64,000 nt of DNA. Origin: Bacteroidales bacterium (GTDB taxonomy: Bacteria > Bacteroidota > Bacteroidia > Bacteroidales > UBA932). Positions 26,292-34,617 of the stretch are shown one piece after another; positions within the stretch are counted from its first letter, which is position 1, and every line of letters starts with the position of its first letter. The position numbers and the translations under genes were made by a program. Location of the stretch: contig JAFRRA010000002.1 in NCBI GenBank assembly GCA_017428325.1, forward strand, positions 434,001-498,000, given 5' to 3'. The notes beneath the pieces are model-generated. The model made no database searches. It had not been told where the DNA came from and saw only the letters and a list, made by a program, of their open reading frames with translations.

Positions 26292-26759
26292 ATGAAGATA
26301 AGACTCTTGGCTATGGATGTTGACGGCACTCTGACCGACGGCAAGATATATATGTCGGCCAATGGGGAGGCATTCAAAGCATTTGACATAAAGGATGGTT
26401 ATACCATATATACACTTGACAGAATAGGTATAATACCTGTGATCGTAACCGGACGAGAGTCGCTGATTGTGGCAAGGAGAGCAGAGGAACTGAAGATTAA
26501 AGAAGTCCACCAAGGCATTTCCGATAAACTGGCTAAACTGAAAGAGGTGGCTAAATGCTATGGAGCGACACTGGAAGAGGTGGCATATTTTGGGGATGAT
26601 TATAACGATGTGGATTGCATGGTTAACTGTGGTTACAGCGGATGTCCCCACAATGCAGAGGAAGATGTCAAGAAACAGGTGGACTATGTCTGTGAAGCCA
26701 ATTGTGGGGAGGGTGCATTGCGGGAATTTGTGAAAAGCATTGTTAAGGCATTCGCTTAA
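26292..26759 (+). CDS. KdsC-like HAD phosphatase
   Basis: A 155-residue HAD-superfamily phosphatase of the KdsC type, with the nucleophile motif DVDGTLTDG (Asp9, Asp11) and the metal motif FGDDYND. KdsC removes the 8-phosphate from Kdo-8-P. Its position five bases after the aldolase and downstream of the CMP-Kdo synthetase-like gene points to a dedicated ulosonic-acid branch. Size is typical for KdsC without fusion. Confidence 0.85.
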   Translation: MKIRLLAMDVDGTLTDGKIYMSANGEAFKAFDIKDGYTIYTLDRIGIIPVIVTGRESLIVARRAEELKIKEVHQGISDKLAKLKEVAKCYGATLEEVAYFGDDYNDVDCMVNCGYSGCPHNAEEDVKKQVDYVCEANCGEGALREFVKSIVKAFA

Positions 26760-26776
26760 CAAGAATGACTTGAAAT

Positions 26777-28003
26777 ATGATAAAGGTGATAATAATGGTT
26801 CCTTCTGCTCTAACTGAACGATGGCAGAGTATGTTCTGTTCAGATGAGCTGTCTAAATTTTTTGATTTAGAGTATTGGGACTGTTCTAAAATCTGCCGGC
26901 CATTCTTTGAGGCGTCATCTGTGCTGAAGAGATGCTATTCGCGGATTATTAATGATTTTCCGGATATGGAAAGTAATTTGAGCCGTTTGCCAAAGGATGT
27001 GGTCATCATATCCCATATTCATTTGGAAGGATTTAATTACAAGTTACATAAACTGATATCCAGTTATAATAGGAATCGCGTATATATTGACTTCTGGGCT
27101 AACAGGATATCACTATTTGTCGAATCTTCTAAAGATTATGCCGAAAACGTAAAGAAAGATTTAAAAAAGAAATCTGTTTGGGAAAAATTGCTCCGGACAT
27201 TTCCCTCAATTGACTGCTTGGTGAAGTTCATGGAATATAAAGGCGGTCCGGAATTCAGGAAATATAGAGATGAGAAGAGGAAATTAAGGCGTTATTATAA
27301 AGCGGTTCCTCTGTATAACCGTTTTCTTATCTCTGTCAAACCGCACATGCGTTATTCGATCAATCATCCGGATTATGAAAAGTATCTCAGTGTCGTTAAC
27401 GGGGGGAACAAGTCATTGGTAGACGGAAGATATACGGTTTTTTTAGATCAATGTTTTCCCTGCCACCCTACATTAAAATCGGAGAATCCGGATATTGATT
27501 TCGAAGCATTGGCTCAACCTTATTATTCATCGCTTAACAGTTTCTTTGACAAAATAGAAAAAGAATACAATTGCCGTGTTGTCATTGCCGGTCATCCTGT
27601 TGCCAACTATGGGCAAAACCCTTTTTGTGGCCGGCCGATATTTTATTTTAAGACGGCAGAGCTTGTGGCCTCATCGATAGCGGTATTGATGCATTGCAGT
27701 TTCAGCATTTCTTATCCGATACTGTTCGATAAACCTGTATGTCTTATAGCCAATAAGGCGTTATTGCAGGCAACAGAGATTCGGAGCAACATAAATAAAT
27801 TTAGTATAGCCTTTAAAAAAGATATCATAGATACAGATTGCATTGCTGATGTTTCAGAATCGTTAACCCCAATTGACGAGATGATACGCAAACAGTATAT
27901 TGATATGTTTTTTGACACAAGCATTAAAGAAAGGAATGACCAGTTGCTGGTACGCCATATAGAAAGTATTCATGAGACGATAGTTAATGGCCTTGCCTCA
28001 TAG
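26777..28003 (+). CDS. Putative glycosyltransferase (GT-B-like, unassigned family)
   Basis: A 408-residue protein without signal peptide or membrane helices that I cannot place in a named family. The C-terminal half contains IAGHPVANYGQ and, about 50 residues later, SSIAVLMHCSFSISYPILF. This resembles the nucleotide-sugar-binding end of GT-B enzymes such as Kdo- or sialic-acid-type transferases. It directly follows the three Kdo-like precursor genes, so it may transfer that sugar. Function is inferred from weak patterns and position. Confidence 0.5.
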   Translation: MIKVIIMVPSALTERWQSMFCSDELSKFFDLEYWDCSKICRPFFEASSVLKRCYSRIINDFPDMESNLSRLPKDVVIISHIHLEGFNYKLHKLISSYNRNRVYIDFWANRISLFVESSKDYAENVKKDLKKKSVWEKLLRTFPSIDCLVKFMEYKGGPEFRKYRDEKRKLRRYYKAVPLYNRFLISVKPHMRYSINHPDYEKYLSVVNGGNKSLVDGRYTVFLDQCFPCHPTLKSENPDIDFEALAQPYYSSLNSFFDKIEKEYNCRVVIAGHPVANYGQNPFCGRPIFYFKTAELVASSIAVLMHCSFSISYPILFDKPVCLIANKALLQATEIRSNINKFSIAFKKDIIDTDCIADVSESLTPIDEMIRKQYIDMFFDTSIKERNDQLLVRHIESIHETIVNGLAS

Positions 28004-28042
28004 CTTTCGTTTTTATAATAATATCCAGTTTAGTTTTGATCC

Positions 28043-28960
28043 ATGATTAGATTATTTCGTTTTTCTTTTCTTTTGTTCCCGTTTTTTTTATTTCCTGCCT
28101 CGTGTACGGATTTAGACCCTGAGGACGAGGTTATTATCGAAGTGGAAAAAGAGGAAAGTCCATTGGAAAAACAAGGAAGACAATGGCTAGAGACCCTTTG
28201 CAGTGAAAAAATGATGGGAAGGCGAATCGGAACTAAGGGGGGAGCCAATGCATATGAATTCCTGGTTGCAGAATTGGGAAAATTTGGGCTTACTCCGGTA
28301 ACGCAAGAATTCAATGCCGGAAATGGTTTGCTGGCAAGAAATATAATTATCACAATACCTGGACAAATAGATAGTTCTATAGTAATTGGGGCCCATTATG
28401 ATGGGGCCAATGAATCATATGATGATTATCATTATCCTGCGGCAAATGATAACGCGTCGGGGTGTGTCGCATTGTTGCATCTGATACAGCAATGTATCTT
28501 AAAGCCAGTGCCAACAAAGTATACCATAGTTTTCTGTTTTTGGGATGGAGAAGAGGTATATGAGGACTCTTCATATAAAGGTTCCAGATATTATTTGCAG
28601 AACAATGCAGATATTAGGAAAATCCTTTTTTACATTAATTTGGATTGTATTGGCCATAAGCATAAAGATCACCCTGAAGTTTACCTTTCCTTTAACGGCA
28701 ACGAGCGATTAAAAAGGACTGCGTCAAAGATAACCCAAAGTAATTATCTGGACCTTGTCATATCTCTTACTCCGGGAAGGCTGAATTCAGATAATGTGCC
28801 ATTCAATTCCAATGGGATACCTTATTTGTATTTTCATGACCACAATGGCTTTTCATGTCCTAATCCAAGCCATTCGTTAGCTGATTCTCCAATTGCCATT
28901 TCAATCAGCCGTCTGATCGGAATTGCGTCTTGCGTGAAAGAAGCTATTGCTGATTATTAA
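28043..28960 (+). CDS. M28-family metallopeptidase-like lipoprotein
   Basis: A 305-residue exported protein. A hydrophobic signal ends at FPASC (lipoprotein-like Cys about residue 21), then an M28 zinc-peptidase domain. Likely metal ligands are His118 (GAHYDG), Asp136 (ANDNASG), the acidic pair Glu170-Glu171 (DGEE), an Asp in NLDCIGH and a His in NPSHSLAD. M28 enzymes are aminopeptidases, carboxypeptidases or glutaminyl cyclases. A periplasmic or surface peptidase inside a polysaccharide operon is unusual; it might remove an amide-linked substituent from the glycan or process a protein carrier. The gene is in line with its neighbours (gaps of 39 and 23 bases). Confidence 0.83.
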   Translation: MIRLFRFSFLLFPFFLFPASCTDLDPEDEVIIEVEKEESPLEKQGRQWLETLCSEKMMGRRIGTKGGANAYEFLVAELGKFGLTPVTQEFNAGNGLLARNIIITIPGQIDSSIVIGAHYDGANESYDDYHYPAANDNASGCVALLHLIQQCILKPVPTKYTIVFCFWDGEEVYEDSSYKGSRYYLQNNADIRKILFYINLDCIGHKHKDHPEVYLSFNGNERLKRTASKITQSNYLDLVISLTPGRLNSDNVPFNSNGIPYLYFHDHNGFSCPNPSHSLADSPIAISISRLIGIASCVKEAIADY

Positions 28961-28983
28961 TAATATTAGGATTCAATAATTGA

Positions 28984-30054
28984 ATGTTGAGCAATATGGA
29001 TTATAAAAAGATAGAAAGCCGTTCAATAAGCCGCACTACATCACTTCTTGAAGCCATGAAGCTGATGGACGCGAGCAAGGTGAAAACTCTATTTGTCCTC
29101 GATGACGGGCGCTTTGAGGGAATAGTGACAATTGGCGATATCCAACGTGCGATTATTAATAACATTGCTTTGAAGGAACCTGTTAGCAGTATCCTGAAAA
29201 AGAATAAGGTTTACGGTTACCAGTCTGAAGGAGAGGATAGCATTAAGGATAAGATGCGCAAGATGCGCGCAGAGGTGATGCCTATTCTGGATGATCAGGG
29301 AAATCTGGAGGATGTGTGGTTCTGGAGCGACCTGTTTAAGAAGACCGAATCATCTCAGCGTGAGAAGATAAATCTACCTGTGGTCATTATGGCTGGAGGA
29401 AAGGGTACACGGCTGAAACCTATCACTAATGTCATTCCCAAACCTTTGGTGCCTATTGGTGACAAGACCATCCTGGAAACAATTCTTGACCAATTTGAGG
29501 ATATTGGCTGCACGAAATTCTATATGAGTGTGAATTACAAGGCAGATATTATGAAGTATTATCTCGGCCAGTTGGATCACAAGTATGATATCGAGTTCTT
29601 CCAGGAAGATAAGCCACTTGGCACTATTGGAAGCGTTGCGCTCCTGAAAGGAAAAATAACCACTCCTTTCTTCGTCTCTAATTGTGACAGTATTAATGAA
29701 CAGGACTATCGCGATGTGTATGACTATCATATCGAGAACAGAAATGACCTCACAATTGTAACGATGGTTAAGAGTTTCAAGATACCATATGGTGTAATCG
29801 AGACAGGAGAGGACGGACTTATGACTGCACTGAGCGAAAAGCCCGAAATGACATTTCAGGTGAATACGGGAGTGTATATTCTGAATCCGTCCTGCATAGA
29901 CGAGATTCCTGCTGGCGAATTCTTTCACATAACTCATCTGTTGGAGAAGATAAAGACCCGTGGTGGCAGAGTTGGTTGCTTCCCGGTAAGCGAACATGCA
30001 TGGAAAGATATGGGTGAGTGGCCTGAGTATCTGAAAATGATAGATGTGCTGTAA
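28984..30054 (+). CDS. CBS-domain sugar nucleotidyltransferase (PtmE-like)
   Basis: A 356-residue protein with two N-terminal CBS domains (about residues 8-118) and an NTP_transferase domain carrying AGGKGTRLKP at 137-146. The same architecture is found in Campylobacter PtmE, the GDP-glucosamine pyrophosphorylase of legionaminic acid synthesis. It would activate a hexose- or hexosamine-1-phosphate as a GDP- or other NDP-sugar, with CBS domains possibly sensing nucleotides. LegB/LegC-like genes occur earlier, but NeuB- and NeuC-like genes are absent, so full legionaminate synthesis is not encoded here. Confidence 0.82.
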   Translation: MLSNMDYKKIESRSISRTTSLLEAMKLMDASKVKTLFVLDDGRFEGIVTIGDIQRAIINNIALKEPVSSILKKNKVYGYQSEGEDSIKDKMRKMRAEVMPILDDQGNLEDVWFWSDLFKKTESSQREKINLPVVIMAGGKGTRLKPITNVIPKPLVPIGDKTILETILDQFEDIGCTKFYMSVNYKADIMKYYLGQLDHKYDIEFFQEDKPLGTIGSVALLKGKITTPFFVSNCDSINEQDYRDVYDYHIENRNDLTIVTMVKSFKIPYGVIETGEDGLMTALSEKPEMTFQVNTGVYILNPSCIDEIPAGEFFHITHLLEKIKTRGGRVGCFPVSEHAWKDMGEWPEYLKMIDVL

Positions 30055-30056
30055 TT

Positions 30057-30821
30057 ATGACAAATAGAGAGAAATATCATTTTGATGACTTTACGCTGGA
30101 TAATTACAGGCGGCTGATCCGCATTGCCTTGGAACGTGGCTTCAGTTTTATTCCGTATACCAGTCAGAAGGATGTTTTACGGAAGGAAGTCCTTTGGAGG
30201 CATGACGTTGAGTTCGAACCCGATATTGCATTGAAAATGGCAGAGATCGAGTATGAAGAAGGAATAAGGGCTACTTATTTTTTCCAGCTTCATAGTGGTT
30301 ATTATAATCTTTTTGACAGACACTATTCAGAGGTATTCCATAAGATAAAGGATCTTGGTCATTATTGGGGGCTTCACTTTGACTGTCGCTATTGGGGTAT
30401 CGCCGATGAAAAACAACTGGATGAATTTATAACACTCGACCGCAGTTACATGGAACGGTGCCTTGGTGTGGGATTGGAGGTTTTCTCTTTCCACAACACA
30501 ACTCCTTTTACACAGAGTTGCCTGAATTATAAGTATGGAGGGTTGATTAACGTGTATTCCTCATACTTCAAGAAGAACTACAATTACTGTGGTGACAGTT
30601 TAGGTTATTGGCGTTTTGACCGGTTAGAAGATGTGCTTTCGGATGAAAATGTTACCCATTTACAGGTGTTGACTCACGACGCGAACTGGAGTGAAGAAGT
30701 TTTATCTCCGAGAAAGAGGTTCAAGAAAGCTATTCATGACAATGCAGAACGTAAGATAAAGAGTCAGATTGACGGAATGCACCGGCTGGGGAATCTAGTC
30801 CCGGATGATTGCGAAGATTAA
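30057..30821 (+). CDS. NodB-fold polysaccharide deacetylase-like protein (WbmS-like)
   Basis: A 254-residue cytoplasmic protein related to carbohydrate esterase 4 enzymes. RHDVEFE at 48-54 corresponds to the NodB metal/catalytic motif, and LHFDCRYWG and LTHDANW look like further active-site strands. No signal peptide is present, so it would act on a nucleotide- or lipid-linked precursor. Such WbmS-like proteins recur in O-antigen and capsule loci. Removal of an N-acetyl group before another acyl group is added is one possibility. It lies two bases after the nucleotidyltransferase gene. Confidence 0.68.
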   Translation: MTNREKYHFDDFTLDNYRRLIRIALERGFSFIPYTSQKDVLRKEVLWRHDVEFEPDIALKMAEIEYEEGIRATYFFQLHSGYYNLFDRHYSEVFHKIKDLGHYWGLHFDCRYWGIADEKQLDEFITLDRSYMERCLGVGLEVFSFHNTTPFTQSCLNYKYGGLINVYSSYFKKNYNYCGDSLGYWRFDRLEDVLSDENVTHLQVLTHDANWSEEVLSPRKRFKKAIHDNAERKIKSQIDGMHRLGNLVPDDCED

Positions 30822-30827
30822 GACTGG

Positions 30828-32345
30828 ATGGCTGTTGATAATAAGAAAATAGTTAAAAACACAATTTCCCTATATATAAGGATGCTGCTGATGATGGCAG
30901 TGTCATTATATACGTCTAGGGTAATTCTTGATGTGTTGGGGGTGGATGACTTCGGCATCTATAACCTCATCGGTGGGTTTATCACGCTGTTTTCTTTTAT
31001 CAGTGCTTCTCTAGTAGGGGCGATGCAGCGTTTTTTCAATGTTGCATTGGGGAAAAAAGACGAGGCGCAGTATCAGAAGGTCTATTCGATGAGCGTCAAT
31101 ATTTTTGCAATTTTCTCCCTATTCCTGATTATTGTTGGCGAGACTGTTGGATTGTGGTTTGTTACAACGCAGCTAAATATTCCCGAAGGTCGTGAGACAG
31201 CAGCGTTCTGGGTATATCAAATTACATTGGCGACATTGATTGTCAACCTGTTCAGGACACCAGACAATGCATCTATAATAGCTCATGAAAGGATGTCTTT
31301 CTATGCCTATATAAGTATAGGTGAGGCCCTTCTGAAGCTTGCCATTGTATTTGTTCTACAATCCTTCGGTCAAGATAAGTTGATAGTTTATGTGCTTCTG
31401 TATCTGGCTTCAACGCTGCTTATCAATGTAGTATACAGGATTTATTGCCGGAAGCATATTCCATTGAGCCGGTTCTCGTGGATGTGGGACAAGCCTATAT
31501 TCAGAAGTCTTGTATCATTCTCTGGCTGGAATCTGTTATCTGGCGGTTCACGTGTAGTAAAAAGCCAAGGAGACAATTTTTTGCTGAATCATTACTATTC
31601 CGTTGCTGTCAATGCAGCCTTTGGGGTGGCGGCACAGGTATATAATGCAGTGAATTTGTTCCTTACAAACTTCCAGACAGCCTTTCGTCCCCAGTTGGTC
31701 CAGACATATGCTGCAGGAGAGATGGATGAGCATTACAGTTTGTTGTACAGATCGTCGAAGTATTCGTTTTATCTGCTTCTGCTCATTGTAGTTCCTGTTG
31801 CGTTCAATCTTCAAGGGCTTTTAGGTCTTTGGCTTAAAGAGGTGCCGGAATATACTTTTCAGTTCTGCCTTATCCTGCTGATGGTTTATCTGGTAGATTC
31901 TGTAGGCGCCCCCCTGGCTATCTCTGTCACAGCACAGGGTAATATTAAAGGGATGCAGATATGGTCTTCTGTTTTGCTCTTGGCTGGACTTGCGGCAAGT
32001 TTTATATTCCTGTACCACGGGGCTGAACCATGGATTGTGGCAGTGATAACATTTGCAGTGCATTTAGGTTTCTTTTTGTCATATATGTATTATGCCAGGA
32101 AACTTTGTCAAGTGAATTTGCGCCTTTTTTTATATAAAGTCATTTTGCCAGTCAGCCGTGTTGCCATTGTGGCTGTGATTATACCAATTCTGATAAGCAG
32201 AATTGATCTGAAAGGATGGATGGTGCTGCTTTCTTGTTTAATTTGTCTTATATGGGTAGTTGTAGCCGTTTATCTCGTGGGTCTGACTGCAGATGAGCGC
32301 TGTTATGTTATGAATCGATTGTCCACAATAGTTAAACGCAAATAA
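30828..32345 (+). CDS. wzx: Oligosaccharide-unit flippase (Wzx)
   Basis: A 505-residue polytopic inner-membrane protein with about 12-14 helices and an N-terminal YTSRVILDVLGVDDFGIYNL typical of MATE/MOP-fold Wzx proteins. It would flip the undecaprenyl-linked repeat unit to the periplasm. Presence with an EpsG-type polymerase and a Wzc kinase sets the locus as Wzx/Wzy-dependent. Confidence 0.92.
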   Translation: MAVDNKKIVKNTISLYIRMLLMMAVSLYTSRVILDVLGVDDFGIYNLIGGFITLFSFISASLVGAMQRFFNVALGKKDEAQYQKVYSMSVNIFAIFSLFLIIVGETVGLWFVTTQLNIPEGRETAAFWVYQITLATLIVNLFRTPDNASIIAHERMSFYAYISIGEALLKLAIVFVLQSFGQDKLIVYVLLYLASTLLINVVYRIYCRKHIPLSRFSWMWDKPIFRSLVSFSGWNLLSGGSRVVKSQGDNFLLNHYYSVAVNAAFGVAAQVYNAVNLFLTNFQTAFRPQLVQTYAAGEMDEHYSLLYRSSKYSFYLLLLIVVPVAFNLQGLLGLWLKEVPEYTFQFCLILLMVYLVDSVGAPLAISVTAQGNIKGMQIWSSVLLLAGLAASFIFLYHGAEPWIVAVITFAVHLGFFLSYMYYARKLCQVNLRLFLYKVILPVSRVAIVAVIIPILISRIDLKGWMVLLSCLICLIWVVVAVYLVGLTADERCYVMNRLSTIVKRK

Positions 32346-32366
32346 TAATACAAACACAAATATACA

Positions 32367-33662
32367 ATGGGTGATAAGTTGAAAGTTGCAATGGTGTGCC
32401 ACTTTTCAAGTGCGAAAGTCCGTCAGCATCTGCGGTTGGACAACAGGAAATTGTATAGGTTGGTCCGAAAACTGCTCTTTATGCCGACCAAAGATAGTGG
32501 TTATGGCGATTTAGCGGGATGGGATTCATATATCATCGAGGAACTCAGGAAACGCCCTGATATAGAACTTCATGTCATATCCGCTCACAATGGGCTTAAG
32601 AAATCAGTCTGTCCGTTTGAACTGGAAGGCGTTAATTATTATTTTGTGCGCTGCGATCGTGCTACCATGTTGAAACGCTTGATACCCAGTTCAAAATTGT
32701 GGCATAAGCTGAATCCGATGCGTCCTGTGGTCAGAAAGCTGGTAAAGAAGATACAGCCGGACGTCATTGCACTGATTGGGGCCGAGAACGCCTATTATTC
32801 CGGCACAGTGCTAGGCATTAAGGGAATACCTGTAATATTGAAGTGCCAAACAATCTACAATAATTCAGATCGCATAAAGAACGATATTTTTGATAAAAAG
32901 AACGCATATGTGGAGCGTCTCCTCTTCAAAGAATTGCAATATGTAGCCGTTGGAAAGGGGATACATACCAATTTGTTCCGGCAGTTCAACCAAACGGCAT
33001 ATAACTTCAAATGGAAACTCGGAAACCTGATGCCGGAGGTAAAACCATTGGAAAAGGAATATGATTTCGTAAACTTTGCCATGCTTATGTTGCCCAAGAA
33101 AGGGTTCCCTGATGCCATTGAGGCGCTTGCAATCGTGAAAAAAGAGTATCCTGAAGTTAAATTGAACCTGATCGGAGGAGTTTCTTCTGAGGATAATGAG
33201 TCTTTGCACAATATGGTAGAATCGTTAGAGCTGACTGACAATGTTGTTTTCAGCCCATTCTTCCCGAATCAGGAGGATTTGTTCCAGCATTTGCAGCGTT
33301 CACGCTTTGCGTTGCTGCCGTGTAAAATGGACACAGTGTCCAGCACTATACGTCAGGCTATGTATTACGAATTGCCTGTGATTTGTTATGAAACTGACGG
33401 AACACCTAAGCTGAATCAGGATAAAGAGTGTGTAATGATTGCCAGAAATGGCAGTGTAGAAGACCTTGCCGCCAAAATGTTAATCTTGCTCCGCAACAAA
33501 GAGAAAGGGGATGAATTAAGAATTAATGCAAAGGAATTCTCGAAACGGTGGAATGACGATGACAGGAATGCTCAACAGATGGTTGATAACTTTCGTGCCA
33601 TAGTTGAGCATTACCGCCACGGGACTCCAATACCAGCTTCTTTGCTGGTTGAAAACGACTAG
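32367..33662 (+). CDS. Glycosyltransferase, GT4-like
   Basis: A 431-residue GT-B-fold transferase. The N-terminal half begins LKVAMVCHFSS; the C-terminal donor domain has MLPKKGFPDAIEAL, LNLIGG and PCKMDTVSSTIRQAMYYELPVI, the latter at the position of the EX7E donor region. The first Glu of that motif is not obvious, so it is a variant GT4 or a related family. It adds one sugar to the repeat unit at the cytoplasmic face. Confidence 0.83.
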   Translation: MGDKLKVAMVCHFSSAKVRQHLRLDNRKLYRLVRKLLFMPTKDSGYGDLAGWDSYIIEELRKRPDIELHVISAHNGLKKSVCPFELEGVNYYFVRCDRATMLKRLIPSSKLWHKLNPMRPVVRKLVKKIQPDVIALIGAENAYYSGTVLGIKGIPVILKCQTIYNNSDRIKNDIFDKKNAYVERLLFKELQYVAVGKGIHTNLFRQFNQTAYNFKWKLGNLMPEVKPLEKEYDFVNFAMLMLPKKGFPDAIEALAIVKKEYPEVKLNLIGGVSSEDNESLHNMVESLELTDNVVFSPFFPNQEDLFQHLQRSRFALLPCKMDTVSSTIRQAMYYELPVICYETDGTPKLNQDKECVMIARNGSVEDLAAKMLILLRNKEKGDELRINAKEFSKRWNDDDRNAQQMVDNFRAIVEHYRHGTPIPASLLVEND

Positions 33663-33687
33663 AACACTTATTAAAAACAAAAACTCT

Positions 33688-34608
33688 ATGGTAAAGAATA
33701 CTGTAAGAGTAGAAGATATAATTCTTTTTCTGGCAGAAGACGTGATAACGGTCTTAGGAGACTATAAAGGGAAATTTATCGACAATATTGTTGATGTTGA
33801 AAGAGTTAATGAACTGAGTCTAGACTGGATAAACCCTAACAAGAAAGAAAAGCAGAAGATAGCAGAGAATAGCAGCGCAAGGGTATTGTTGACTGATTCT
33901 AGCATTGCTTATAATGAAACCTTGGAAAATCAGAGTAAGGTTTTAATAGTTGTCAGTAATCCCAAGCGGTCTCTAATCAGTGTCATCAGAAAGTTTTTTA
34001 CAGAAAGTTTCACTCCCGGGATTGATAAAAGCTCGTTTGTACATCCGGACGCGACAATAGGAGACAATGTATATATTGGACCGAATTGTTATATCGGAAA
34101 ATGTAAGATCGGGAATAATAATGTTATCCATTCCAATGTATGTATATATGACCGAACCGTTATAGGGAATAATAATGTTATACATTCCGGAGCATTGATT
34201 TGTGTAGATGGGCTTGGCTGTATGAGGCAGGCAGACGGCAAACTGGAAGAGTTCCCGCAAATTGGAGGAGTTGTAATAGGTGATAATTGCTACATAGGTG
34301 GCAATACTCATATTGCAAGTGGCTCATTATCTGATACAATTATAGAAAATGGCTGTAAGATAAATGGCCTTTGTTTTATCGGATCCAACGATATCTTGCA
34401 CGAAAATGTATGGATAACAGGGTCAACGATGTTGGCAGGAAGTGTAGAGGTGGGACGTGACACTAATATTTTTTCACGGGTTGTTGTAAGGGATTGGTGC
34501 AAGATCGGAAATGGCTGTACTATTGGAATGGGTGCTGTTGTGACTAAGAATGTTCCTTCTGGAGAGACTTGGGTGGGGAATCCAGCCCGGAAGTTGGATC
34601 AGAAATAA
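33688..34608 (+). CDS. LpxD-like acyltransferase with left-handed beta-helix
   Basis: A 306-residue protein with an LpxD-type N-terminal domain (to about residue 105) and a hexapeptide-repeat helix including HPDATIGDNVYIGPN and MLAGSVEVG. LpxD transfers 3-hydroxyacyl groups from ACP to the amine of a UDP-glucosamine. In my alignment the catalytic His of E. coli LpxD (IAHNV) falls on Ser233 (IGSNDIL), with His238 five residues later, so mechanism or activity may differ. ATG 33688 was chosen because the earlier in-frame start lies inside the previous gene. An ACP-dependent transferase in a locus with four ACPs is notable. Confidence 0.78.
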   Translation: MVKNTVRVEDIILFLAEDVITVLGDYKGKFIDNIVDVERVNELSLDWINPNKKEKQKIAENSSARVLLTDSSIAYNETLENQSKVLIVVSNPKRSLISVIRKFFTESFTPGIDKSSFVHPDATIGDNVYIGPNCYIGKCKIGNNNVIHSNVCIYDRTVIGNNNVIHSGALICVDGLGCMRQADGKLEEFPQIGGVVIGDNCYIGGNTHIASGSLSDTIIENGCKINGLCFIGSNDILHENVWITGSTMLAGSVEVGRDTNIFSRVVVRDWCKIGNGCTIGMGAVVTKNVPSGETWVGNPARKLDQK

Positions 34609-34617
34609 GAGAGAAGT

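Noticed and set aside
15247-30054. Complete legionaminic or pseudaminic acid pathway
   Set aside because: No NeuB-type synthase, NeuC-type epimerase or PseG/LegG-like gene is present.
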